DNA of 64,000 bases from Setaria digitata (lineage: Eukaryota; Nematoda; Chromadorea; Rhabditida; Setariidae), in contig RCAB01000156.1 of assembly GCA_003640385.1 (NCBI GenBank), forward strand, positions 62,001 to 126,000. The letters are read 5' to 3'. This document shows positions 25,324 through 37,000 of this stretch, piece after piece. The position numbers and the translations under genes are program-made. Under the pieces are notes generated by a model. The model saw only the letters and a list, made by a program, of their open reading frames with translations. It searched no databases and had not been told where the DNA came from. Every line of letters starts with the position of its first letter. Within the stretch, counting starts at the first letter, position 1.

Positions 25324-27058
25324 TTATTTCCGATCTTTGGCACTAAATGAAGGAAGTACTTTATTCATTGTAATACTACCGGCTTGTAGATTTGAATTAC
25401 TATTAGCTGCTGATGATCCAGATTTCTTTGCTGAAATATTATTATACATTCCAAAAAATATTATTTTCTAGCTGAAAACTTAATTTTTTAAACAAGTTCT
25501 ACAAATTTATGCAAAAGCGGTGATCATGAATGTGTGATCATGAATGGTGCAGTAGTTGCATAAAAAGCATGAACAGAAAATATCTTGCAATTGTAAACGA
25601 AAGATTCCTAAAGCCAGAAAAAAAAATTGCAAGATTAACATAAAACAATACCTTTTTTTGCAGCAAAGTTTGAAAATGTCACCAAAATATCATTTTCTGG
25701 TTTGATTAGCTGAATTCCTTCCTCTGAAGATTTTCGCATATTCCCTTTGTCGTCCTGCAACTGATCCAGCAAATAGAAAAATAACTGGTCATCTAGTGTA
25801 AATTTGCAAGCCTTTTATTTCATTTTTTTTTTTTAAAATTTTATACATCATATCTAGTACCAAAAAAAAAAAATTTGACACTTTAGAAAATTGAAATATG
25901 GCCTAATAACTCGTAAGGGTGGCTCTACAAAGGGTTGTCATGATAAATAAATAACCTTTTTAATATTTGGAATAGATTTCGAAGAGTTCGGTCCCATTTT
26001 TTCCTCCTGTAAATTTGTAAAAGAAAGTGCAGTTTTATCTTTTAATTTATAAATGCTTACGAATAATGCACTACTCTGATTGTAAACAAATAGTAAATGA
26101 TTTTAATATTAAGACAGATAGCACAATTTAGACTAATAGTAATTGAAACCAGTGGTTTTTTTTTTTTTTTTTCATTAATCAGGATAAAAAATGTAAAATA
26201 TGCTTCGTTATAGCAGCGAGAAAAAAGAGGATACAAATTTAAAATCCATACTTCGCGGTCTTTGCAATCACTGCAAACAAATAGGAAGCGTGGATCTTTC
26301 GCTTGTGAAGCTGTGATTTCGGGACGAGCACATTTTTGATGGACGGTTTTACCACATTCTTCACAATCCAAGATCATATTATTTGGCGGACTCGTTGATC
26401 CATTACATGCACTGCAAGTCTGTAAAACCAATTCATATATGGGCTTTTTACAATTAATAGAAATAATTTAATGATGAGAGAAAGTGAGACGGATAAAAGA
26501 AATAAAAGATAAGAGAAATTGTGCTAATGTGCATCTTTATTGTTATCATGTTATATTACTTCATTCTTTGTGGAACTATAATTGAAATCACTGATATCAC
26601 ACCATAATGACCCTTGCAATAAATTTACTTTGTAATTCTTGGTTTGGAATCCAGAGAACCTTCGAGAAGTATTATCATCAGAATCATCACTTAATTCAAA
26701 CTGAGATAATAACAAGGATGTAGGTATTGGGGATCCAGTTGCCACTGACTGAAAGCACAAATAACTGTTATCAAGTGAATTTTCTGGATCTTGAAACTTA
26801 AAAAAAATTTTGAATTTGAAAAGAGATTACACGGACATTCAATAAAGAAAATTAACTAATTTTTATGAAAAAAAAAAAAAAAAAAAGGAAAATGGCAAAC
26901 CACTAGAATCAACAAAAACTAACACTCTTGGTATCAGATTTCGGTTTTAGTTTTTCCTTACTCTCTAGCTTGGAGCGTGGAATATTTATAGAGCGCATAT
27001 CTCCTACAATAATTTTCCTTTTCGATGTTTAAAGAATCAAAATGAATAAAACGTGGTT

Positions 27059-27099
<41 letters not shown>

Positions 27100-28395
27100 C
27101 AAGCTATTTTCCAAAATAACCGCTTCAGCAAAATGAACGACTGAATAACTACAGCGGATAAAATGAAAGTCAGGTGAACCACTGCAATGATAGGAGCCCA
27201 TAAGGGAATCACGAAGTGGTTGAAAGTCGAGAAAGAAAGACCGAAACTTAATTTTAAACAACTGCTTGAAGATGTGAATACAAAATACCTTTATTAACAT
27301 CTTGATGCATTTTCTTGGATAATGGAGCTTTAATTTCTTTACTGTCGGCTTCATCATCTGATATCCATAAAATACTCAAATCATGCTCTTTGTAATATGC
27401 TGCTAGCTGCAGTAAGCAAAGCAAAAACAGAATCATTATGGCACGGAAGGCTATGTAACAGCACAAATACTTCTCTCTACTAATGTAAAAAGGAGTATTC
27501 TAATAGTAATTTTTTTTTTTTAGAGTTAGAAAAGTCAATGAAAATCTGAAAATTATCAAATCATGAAAATTCACGCGAGCTTATATGAGAAATTTTGAAA
27601 TTCTGAACCATCGACACACAATTATACTTCGATTTTTCACTAAAACTGATTCCCTGATCATGGCTTCTTACTTCCTCATGCATTTGACGCAACTGATCAC
27701 AAGAGTCCTGTTCCATACTTTGAAATAATTCACACAGCCTTGTAAAAAATTCTTTACCAAACCGATATTTCGCATCTGACGGTAATTTCCTTTTTAGCGA
27801 TGCTGAAAAATAGTCAATTTTTTTTTTCCATTAAAAAATTTTATTTTAAGGAAAATTTGAGAGAAATTACTGCTCACTGTATTATACAGCTATGAATATA
27901 AATGATAAAAATGAAGATTATTTCGAATGTTAGCCGCTCTGCTACCACGAAAAAAAAATGCAAAATCTTTCCATATGGATGATAAATTGCTTTTCACAAT
28001 GGCTGAAATGAGCACTACGCTATTTCCTAGAAAATTTGTAACATCAGATTATATTAGAAACATAAAGATGATAAAGCTGTAGACCAGTGACAACAATTGG
28101 TTGGATCGTTTTATACAAGCAAACAGATTTTAACGATAATTTCAAATCATTTACTGTCATGTTCTTTATCAGTAAGAGTTTATGATTTCGTTAGCAAATA
28201 TCCAAATTTACTGACACATTAGACAAATGTCGCTATAAAAGCTACTGGAAAGAAAGATCAATTTTTAAATGATCGTGCATAAATGAAATGCCAAAACTAA
28301 CGTTTGCTTCGATCCTTATCACGATCACGCTTTCGTCGTTCCATTACTGCTGGTGAGGAAACGGACTGTTTGGAGGACTTCGTTAATGAATTCAT
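25324..28395 (-). CDS. ints-12: Integrator complex subunit 12 (PHD finger)
   Basis: INTS12 belongs to Integrator, which cleaves snRNA and other RNA polymerase II transcripts. ATG at 28395 (MNSLTKSSKQSVSSPAVMER followed by a basic KRDRDKDRSKR). Later exons: 27672-27803 (KRKLPSDAKYRFGKEFFTRL, then CELFQSMEQDSCDQLRQMHE), 27290-27410 (acidic, ILWISDDEADSKEI), about 26940-27010, 26640-26755 (LSQFELSDDSDDNTSRRFSG), 26250-26425, about 25960-26005, 25655-25760 and 25324-25430 (MNKVLPSFSAKDRK, stop). The 26250-26425 exon is the PHD finger: CSACN, DCEECGKTVHQKC and PRFLFVCSDC give the Cys4-His-Cys3 ligands, and HQKCARPEITASQAKDPR closely follows the INTS12 pattern 'H..CHKPQVTDKEANDPR'. That stretch is what separates INTS12 from other PHD proteins. 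Small exons outside the PHD are less certain. Confidence 0.84.
27061..27096. repeat. Poly-T tract
   Basis: About 36 consecutive T within an INTS12 intron (poly-A on the coding strand). It creates spurious lysine-run open frames on the minus strand. Its length may be unreliable. Confidence 0.9.
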
Positions 28396-31138
28396 CTGCA
28401 AGATAACCTGATTTATTCCGCATGCTTATCTCTTTTCACTATCACAAAATTTCGTCCGAAATGTTATCAGTTAGATGATAGCTTGACAAATTAATCGTAG
28501 ATTTAAAAAAGAGTGAATTAATTAGTGAAAATATGGCTACAAAAGTGTTTCTGATGTTTGCTTCGAAGTATTACTTAATCTGTTCCTCTCTTTTCTTGAT
28601 TATCTGATAATATTGGTAACTACAGTTAGAGTGCATCAAACTTTCACCACTTCATCCTAATGACACTCCATTACCCATAGACTCCTTATCAATTACCTTA
28701 TCATTCTGATAGGATATGCTTATCACTGGCCTACCATCTCTAGAATCATATCTAGTCAAAATGCTCATCCCTTCACTATTCATTCTTTTTCTTCTTCTCT
28801 ACCAACAACGCTCTTTCATCCCTACTCTCAATTACTGTATGTGATAAAACCTTAACTAACAACGCACTATTTTTTATTCCTTCTAGCATTCTCTGCTATA
28901 ATTATGCTACTTTTTGCATTTCCTCTTTCTCAAGCCACACACTGTTTCGCATCTTAGTCTTATCTCTCTCTAAAAACAACTTGTAATTACTCACTCCCTA
29001 CTTTCCTCTTTCTCTCCATATATTCTTTGCTCCCACAAGCGTTGCAGTTATGCTACGACTAATGCAATTCGAAGATCCCAGTGAAGATAATTGGAGCTAC
29101 GTTGCCTTCTTCTTATCATATCATATCATATCACATTACGGAGAACAAAGTAACTGGAATGAGGGTAATCCCTCCTAGTAACATTAGCATTAATTAATAC
29201 AGTTTGATTTGTACTACAAGTGGGACTAAATGATTATTGTCCGTTTCCGGAATTGTGCAAACCGGTTGTCCGATGAGCAGTGATGCTATTATATAGTATT
29301 ACACAATTGATGCTGCTTTTTTTCAGGCATATTTCGAATAAAAAGATTGAAATTTTCATCCAATTAGTGTCATTTTTGAGTGTACAAATTAAAACAGTCA
29401 TAAAAAGTGATTGGAACGTTTAATATCTAAAATAAATTTATTTAATTATCCTTTCAAAGAATTGACAAGTTTTTCACCGACAAAATATCATTTTTGGATG
29501 GAAGAGTTGATAAGATAATTTCCAACTTGTCGAAATATTATTTCCCAAATGAGTTTTGATAGGATGAAACGTTGTTCACACTTGATTAGCCTGTTAAGAA
29601 GTCTTGGTATCAAGAGGTTTCTTGCAGTTCATCAAATATCTTTGCATCATTCGCAGTATCGCATTGTCACTCACTGCTCTGGGAAAAAGGTATACCAAAT
29701 ATCGTTCAGTGTCAACTTTCCACTCCGATCAGTTGGTCAGTTGATGAGATGACTGTAAATACGACTGATTTAACGTATAGCAAAATGTTTGTTCTTATTT
29801 CGAATTCCATTCATTTCATCTTTTTAAAGCTCTTTCTAAATTTGACGACAAACTTAGATCAAGTATTTAATTGATCCGTAGCACACTGATCACTTGGATC
29901 AGCTCTAATTCATGCAAAATATCTTTCCGATCTTAATCACTACCGTATCACATCACTTTTTATAAATGTCTCGCTTATCAGCTGTTAATTTGCAGGAATC
30001 TGTTCGTAATGCTCTCCATAGAAACTTGTCGCTTTAGCTGAAGTTCTCCTATAAACTAATTAAACTTCATTTAGTTTCAGTTCTTTCATACGAAGTGCTT
30101 TCTTTCTGAATCAACTGAAAGCTTCTCTAATGACATGTTTTAAATTACCCAGAGTTTTAGCTCGATTAATATCGATCCGAAATAATCGATAAAGTTGAGA
30201 TCAATTTAATAAGATATAATAGGCCTCACTTTTCTTGCCATTTATTCAATTTCGTTTACAGCGGATGCACAGTGTTGATTTATTTTTACCTAACAATTAA
30301 TTAGATGAGAAGATAGTAATTGATACACTGAGAACAAGGAAAGAGTGCTAATTTTAAGTTATGGATATGTGCCGAACGGTCAACAACTTTATATATATCA
30401 TCCAAAACATAATCAAGTTATCAAGTGCTCAGACAAATCACAGTCACAGTCTTACTGTTATCGGATAAGTAAGACTATCACCTTTTAATGGTTTAATTAA
30501 GTTTGGTAGATAAGTGACAAATTTATCTTGTAAGCTGATATCAGACCGACTGTTATATCTGATTGGGAAAAATTCATATGCTAAATAAAGCAGAATTTGT
30601 TTGCATTTTGAAATTTTTAATTCATTTATTTCATCCTTGCATCATTGTTCCAGGAATGATGATAATTAAAATTGATTAAAAAAGGAGTGATAAGAAGTGA
30701 TTAGTTTGCAGTTTTGGAACGATGTAATCCGAAGATATGCAAAAATAATGGGCGGTGTGAATTGGCTGATTCCAAAACACCAATCGAACGAGTAACTTGT
30801 ATCTGTAAGTATCTCTCGAAAGGCTACAGATGTCATGAAAGTAAGTTATCGTAGCAAATAATAATGTGAAGATAATGTGATTTCACGTGGCGTACGTCAA
30901 GACAGAAATTCATTTCGAATATTTCAATTGCAAAATTTTATGATCATTTATTACAAGTATTAAATGGTCATAAAGTTGGTAGTATCAATTGTAATTCAGT
31001 TAAGAATTTATGTTTAATAGAAGATATTTTTTGGGAGTTCTAAATAAGCAAATAATTTTATGAATTATTTGAAAGTCTACTAATTTTTTTCAACTCCAAA
31101 TTTTACATCTCGGAGTTTGAACAGTTTGTGATTAGAGT
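28396..31138. promoter_or_regulatory. Divergent intergenic region between INTS12 and the microprotein gene
   Basis: 2.7 kb without a recognised exon. The stretch 28780-29030 is pyrimidine-rich on the plus strand, and a short 'tcata' pentamer run is at about 29115-29140. The plus-strand frame at 29549-29752 has no family features. The region should contain the INTS12 promoter and that of the small plus-strand gene. Confidence 0.5.
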
Positions 31139-31150
31139 ATGAAAGTATGA
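31139..31150 (+). promoter_or_regulatory. Minimal upstream ORF overlapping the microprotein start
   Basis: ATG AAA GTA TGA at 31139-31150 encodes Met-Lys-Val-stop. Its stop overlaps the start codon of the next frame (ATGA at 31147-31150). If both are on the mature mRNA, initiation at the microprotein would depend on leaky scanning or reinitiation. A trans-splice site between the two ATGs would remove it. Confidence 0.35.
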
Positions 31151-31489
31151 TTTGGGTAACTTTATTACTTTGGCTAGCCGTATTGTTCGAAGTAGCAATG
31201 ATCGCGGCAGCAATTCTCCGTGACGAGTAATTATTTTATCTCATCTTATTCACTTTCTTCCTTATCAGTTTTATCAGATAATGAAAAGAAGCATTTGGTA
31301 AACTGTGAAATTGCTTATTATGTTATAGAATTATGACCTATTCTGTATATTCTAATTGTTCGGAAGTGAAATTAATTGTACAGTAGCACAATTGCTATCA
31401 TTTCATTCAGGAATCAACAAATATATAAGGATGCAATCCATCGCCGTTTTGTGGATATAATTAGTGAGCCAGACGAATTGTTTCAGTAA
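31147..31489 (+). CDS. 52-residue hydrophobic-N-terminus microprotein
   Basis: Exon 1 is 31147-31226 and exon 2 is 31411-31489. The donor is GA|GTAATT and the acceptor TTTCATTCAG|G, with a 184-base phase-2 intron; joining restores a frame of 52 codons ending TAA. Residues 1-23 are strongly hydrophobic (MIWVTLLLWLAVLFEVAMIA...), which could be a signal anchor or signal peptide. The remainder is charged and helical-looking (NQQIYKDAIHRRFVD, then IISEPDELFQ). Without splicing, exon 1 stops after 27 codons, so either product is possible. I do not recognise the family. It lies alone between INTS12 and IDO. Support is the matching splice sites, the preserved frame and the sensible protein character; no homology evidence is available here. 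Confidence 0.52.
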
Positions 31490-31963
31490 AAAAAATAAAA
31501 AAAAATTAAATTAATTGCTAATTAGTACAATGAATATACTCTCATATGCTTATTGTTTCTATCTTTTTCTTCTTTTTGTTAAATTTTACCCGTTGATTTT
31601 AATTTAAAGCATTTATGAACAGTTGAAATTTTCATGTTATTATATTGGATGGAGAAAATAAAATTACAGGTTTTATTTGCAATGCCAACTATAAAATGTA
31701 TTTCAAATCATTCAAATTTAAATTTTCTTAATATTTACTACAGCTGCTATGAATACAACTACTACAGTAAAATTCTGGAAACATATTTAATCGTTTTTGT
31801 TTCGAGAATCTCGAATTGCCTTCAGCTTCCTACTGCAATAGTAATGCTATGAATAATTTCATTAATAAAATTAAAATTCCGTTCTTCTCAAAATGCTATT
31901 GAACAAATGTAAATGTAACACGACGACCGCTCGATATGTTCCTAAATTAATTAATTTAAATCG
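31490..31963. other. Short convergent intergenic region
   Basis: 474 bases between the microprotein stop (+) and the IDO stop (-), holding both 3' UTRs. AATAAA-like and AT-rich motifs are present. The plus-strand frame at 31634-31852 is AT-rich with no protein features I trust. Confidence 0.6.
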
Positions 31964-34087
31964 TTAATTGGACTGATCACATAGATTACAATCGTTGGCA
32001 GTGTTATGAAGGAGGCGCATGAATGATGAACCACCAGTACCTATTTCAGTGTTACCTTTCGCAGGTAAAACGATAAATTTCGTTACCTAAAATGTGCATA
32101 AGATGAGTGAATAGGTAAAGAATTTTCTGCACAGGTTTCATGAATTTCACGTATTTTACGAGCTTACCACACTTATATGCACTTCTCGAAATTTCTTGAC
32201 AGCAAGAAGAGCATCACGATATCCAGCGACATGTTGCAGGTTTGGGATTTTCGTGACATTTTCTCGAACCCAAAGAATGAAATCACGATGTTTGGGTGGC
32301 ATATATTCACGATGATGAGCCAAAAATGCTTGCACGTCATCTGCGTGTCTGATTCCGAGAAATTCGTCAATTACGTGAAATGTCGAACTTTGTGCTGCTG
32401 AGCCACCGCTAAGTGGCTGAGGTCCCAAATCTTCTTTCCCTAAATTTATAAATTTACTTTTAATTCCGAAGTTTTTAATCTTTGTGTAGAGAATTACTTT
32501 CTTTTTGCAATGAACAATTTCTGCCATAAAATAATAAATAGTATAATAAATATAATCTGTTAGAGAGTAATTCATTTAAACTGATAATTTTAGCTAAAAT
32601 CATGCAAATCGATCAAAAGTTCAAGACAGTCAAATTTGAGAAAATGATAACCCTCAAATATGATACCACCCTGTTCGGCCAGTGATTTCTGATTATAACC
32701 GGACAGGAAATGCCGGAAACCATTGTAGAAAACATCCGGTGGAACGTATTCCTCCATACGCTACAATCATTTGATTTAAGAAATTTTGTTCCTCCCTTTT
32801 TTTCCACTCTTTTTTTTTTCGACAACAAAAAGAAGCAAAATTACTTGCTAAAACAAAACACTATAAATAGGTGCTAAATTGTTTATATTTCAGGTAAATC
32901 TGATAACAGAAATTTCCAACGATTCAGTTTTGGCTTTTCCGATAAATCCAATATTATCTTCTTAATTAAATACGGTTCAGTATCATGACTGAATGGTACC
33001 TCTTGATTTTGTCATGATATCATCTTGACTAATTAAATACAGTGTAATATAATACCTGAATGGTACCTGTTGCTTTTGTTACTGCACTGCAAATGTGATC
33101 CATTGTTGATTTCTCAACTTTACCATGCAGACAAGCTTTTGCAATTGCATAAATTGCTTCTGCTAGTTCGGCCTCAATCTATTAAAATACAATAGCAATA
33201 AGTTAATTGGTTAAACAATAATTCAGCACTGCTTCTGATCCATTTCCGGACCAACCTGAGCAGTTAGCGTGAAGAACCATCGGTTACCGGGATGCTGAAT
33301 AAACCGGAAAGCAATAATATCAATTGCTGTCGCATTGAAAAGTGTTGTTTTTCGTACTGGTTTCCAGTTGGCTAAACACACCGATGCATGACAGGCTATC
33401 GGTTTTAGGCCTAAGCGATTGCATAAATCAAGCAGTGGTAATGAAATATTGGCAGGAATGGATAGTCGAGCCTGAAAAGTTAAACTAATTAGACGATAAG
33501 TTCAATTGTCAAGTATTTTTTTTTTTTGCCTGAAAATGGACATTGTTTTTTGTCGTAATTTAAAGCTTAAAAATTAAACAATTAGCGCTGTGGAAGAAAG
33601 TAGCAAATTTATCGGCACCTTATCAGGCCCATCTTGCCAAACATATCCAGCTGCCAAAGTGACCAATAAGAGATGAGCCAAGCGCAATTCATCATTTGTC
33701 CTAAGCATATCAGTGCTTATCAATGGAAGCTGCTGTAATCGCTTTTCCAGCACATTCTTCTCTATTAATTCTTGAATTTCATCTTGAAAAAACAAGAAAA
33801 AACAAAAAAAGAAATTATTCATCAAAATTAAACAAGATTCATTTATTTCTAAATGTACAACAAACAAAAACTGAAAACAAAATGATTGGGGATTTCACAA
33901 GAAGTGGTTAATTACTAATTCCAAAAATAGGTGATGATAGCAAGTTCGAAAAATAATAATTACCAGCAATCTGATGCCACGGCTCGAATGCTTCTGGAAG
34001 TCTACATAGTGGATTCGGATGCACGAATCCTGTCTTCTGGTCGATCTCAAAGTATCTCAGAATATCCAACAAATCGCCATCAATCAT
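31964..34087 (-). CDS. ido: Indoleamine 2,3-dioxygenase family protein
   Basis: Heme enzyme that opens the indole ring of tryptophan to N-formylkynurenine. Seven exons: 33964-34087, about 33618-33783, 33257-33473, 33056-33181, about 32612-32763, 32169-32440 and 31964-32086. The start is ATG at 34087. Conserved blocks in order: TGFVHPNPLCRLPEAFEPWH; LRLAHLLLVTLAAGYVWQDG; WFFTLTAQVGPE; VPPDVFYNGFRHFLSGYNQK; GGIIFEG; LSGGSAAQSSTFHVIDEFLG; HREYMPPKHRDFI; and KKFREVHISV followed by VTKFIVLPAKG. The histidine in FREVHIS aligns with the proximal heme ligand (His346 in human IDO1, 'RSYHLQIVTKYI'). About 390 residues, full length. Tryptophan dioxygenase (TDO) is excluded by the GGSAAQS and YMPPKH blocks. 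Invertebrate IDOs often have low tryptophan affinity, so activity is not assured. Confidence 0.95.
32964..33083. repeat. Imperfect tandem duplication across an IDO exon-intron junction
   Basis: Copy A, 32964-33013, and copy B, 33031-33083, both run 'aattaaatac ... ctgaatggtacct.ttg.ttttgt'. Copy B contains the last bases of the IDO exon and its donor (boundary at 33056, minus strand). Copy A lies in the following intron, where the donor reads CAGTCATG and has lost the canonical GT position. Confidence 0.7.
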
Positions 34088-37000
34088 CACAAGAATAATA
34101 ACTATTACAGAAGCATGAAAAAAAAAAAAAAAAAAAAGAAAAAGAAAAGCAGAGTAAATTACAATTTTTTTTTGAAGATAAATTGTTAATTAGTGTTTAA
34201 ATTAGCTTTTTATTAAAGTAGCAAATAAAAGTACTATATGTTTTTCCCTGGCTTGCATGTCCCAAAAACAACAATTAAAATTACACACAAATTTAATTTA
34301 ATTTGAAATATTTTAATTTAGCTTATCTTTTCTCAACGCTTATCACGAGAACAAAAAATATTTAAAGTGTTAACTGATAAAATCAATACTTATTTGATTT
34401 CCTTCTTTCAACTTACTTCTTGAAAATGTTAACATTTATAAAAGGATAATCAATAGCAGAAAAGATAAGAAATGATATGAACATTACAACGAATGACTGA
34501 TAATACGAATAGTTTCTTTTTTTTTTCTCTATCTCCCTCTCTCTCTCAGCCTTTTACATGACATATTTTTTAAGAAGTATTTGGGAGAGAAGGGAAGAAA
34601 GTGATTGAATTGAGAGAATGATTAATTCATTCAGTTTTTGCGCAATTTCCTAAAATTTCAGCTCATGAAATTCTTTTTTCTTTTCATTTTTTTCTTTTTT
34701 TTATTTTTTTTTTTTTAAATTTCGATCTATAAAATTTACAGCAATTGTTTGCTCGATGTAACATTTCAGTTTTTTTCTAAATTTTTTTATACAGTTATAA
34801 GTTTGAAATTGGTTAGAACCAGAAATTATCGCTCTTCCAGTTTCGAAGAGCAGAAAATATATGAAACCTTAAATAAACGGTCTATTTGGACTGCTGTCAA
34901 ATTATAAAAACTTTAACTTAATTCATCAACAATTAATTATACTTCAGAAAAAAGTTCAGAATTATTAAGTTAAATTATTAAATTTTTCAGCAAAAATTAG
35001 TGTAATTAGGAACTACTTATTAATAATTTGTGTGAATTTTTTTAGTCCTTAGTTTTCCCTGCTAAAATAAAAGTTGACATCAACGAGTAAATTGAATTAT
35101 TCATTTCACTGCTGAAATCGTTTTCTCTAATGAAATTAGCATTTCAGTACAGAAGAAAATTTAATAAATTTGCATTATTATCGAATGTGAGTGATTTTTT
35201 TTCCAAATGATTTACTGCATAAATTATTTAATGGCTCAATGCTACTGTTTTTAGTTCTTTTTTTTTATTTGTCCTAATTAGCTAATTTTGCAATTTATTC
35301 AAGACAAATTTTCATTCATAAACAAGTACTTAGTTTAAATATCTGCTCATTTCAGTTAAATATAATAGATGAGATTTGCATTGTATCTGATTTGAAGTAA
35401 AAATATAACTACTTGACTTCTTGTAAAAAGAAAAAAAAAAAGCTTAACAAAATAAAAAATTCCCTGTTGTTCTAATTTTTCGTTCTTTTTTTTTTTTTTT
35501 AATTTATCATCAATACAGTTGTCCAATATAAACAAAACTGTAAACGAGTAAATGGTAATCAAATAATTAATTGTAGCAATTTGCTGAACAGATGCTTAGC
35601 TACTGTTAGCATATTTACCATTAACGAGAACTTCCGCTCCGTTACATCATCGTGTAAGATGAAGTTGAATTTTGTTGTTTTATGATATTGGAGATGCTGA
35701 AACGATTATTCAATTGCAGAAGCATCGGAATCCTTCTGAAACTGAATCCAACCTATATGCAATCGTTCTTCAGTCTAACTTCCTTATTGCTACATTATTT
35801 GCTATGTAAACATGCATTCAGTGATCTATAACTTCTACAAAATAGTCTAATGTTAGACAAATTTCACATATTCAATTCCTCGTTGTAAAATTACACTCAG
35901 AAATTTCATAACAAATAATAATTACCTTTTGAAAAATTATCTGTTATAATTAGACAAGCAATGTCACTGGTAAATTTCAGTCCTCAGTATAAAATAAATA
36001 CAAATTTAATATGATAATTTGATATGCATTGATTAATACAATGGTACAGTGTACATTAGCAATTGTCACTAAATGCTCTGAAATTTTTGGAAAATATTTT
36101 TTCATAAGAATTTTCATTTTAGAAATATCAGGATTATTTTAAAAAATTTACCACAATTCGAAGTGTTATTTTCGTTTTGATATTATTTAAATCCCATTTG
36201 TGATTTTTAATTCCAACAGATTTAAAAAAAAAAAAAAAATTATAGGAAGAGAGCTATAATAGCTTATTCTCTTCCTACAATTTTGTCATTTATTAGCAGA
36301 TAAATCATTGAGAAGCTTTGACAGAATTATTATATACTATATTGAAGTAAGATCTGATGTTAATATGTTGGAAAAACAAAATGAATGAAAATTAAAGAAA
36401 AAATCAGATGAAAAGAAAATGAAATGAAGAAAAAAGAAAAAAACAAATTCGGAAATTTGAAAATGAAGTAACAAATCCGAAAATGAAACCGATGATGCAA
36501 AATCAGAATAAAAAAATTACAAAATTCGAAATCAAAGTGATAAACTCATAAATGGGATTAAAAGTTTCAGAATCAAAGTGATAAACTTAGAATGAAAAAT
36601 GAAAAGATTCGAAATTATCTCTCAGTGACACTCACATTTTGCATTAATTATTATTATTATTCTGTGAATTAAACGTATGATATTCATTTTATTTCTGGCT
36701 CTCATTGCAAATACCTTTCCGTTTTGCTTATACCACTTTGTAGGAAATCTTTGTTATGGGAAAATAGAAATGACTCAAAGAGCGGTCGATCGTTGCTGAA
36801 CCTTCTCATCCTTCTTTAACCAAATGAATGACCGACACCCATTCACTTAATCCCACCAACACTTTTCCATTTATTATTACTGTAATATAAAATCACCCAC
36901 TCGTTGATAGATAATTTTTATTTGCAGTGACAAAAAAATAAAATAAAATAAAAGAAGGAGCAGGAAAGGAAAGGAGAAGTGAAAAAATAATTTGACACAA

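Noticed and set aside
26958..27357. Minus-strand frames containing a long lysine run
   Set aside because: The lysines are translation of the poly-A/T tract in an INTS12 intron; only the segments near 27290-27410 and 26940-27010 are credible exons.
30489..30508. Stretch resembling the nematode SL1 spliced leader (GGTTTAATTA then AGTTTG)
   Set aside because: It lacks the internal CCCA of SL1, and the leader donor is not in register. There is no 5S rRNA or Sm-site context. Chance similarity in AT-rich DNA is likely.
30751..30795. Short plus-strand ORF (MGGVNWLIPKHQSNE) followed by a GTAACT donor-like site
   Set aside because: No acceptor or downstream exon in a matching frame could be identified, and 15 codons is not evidence of coding.
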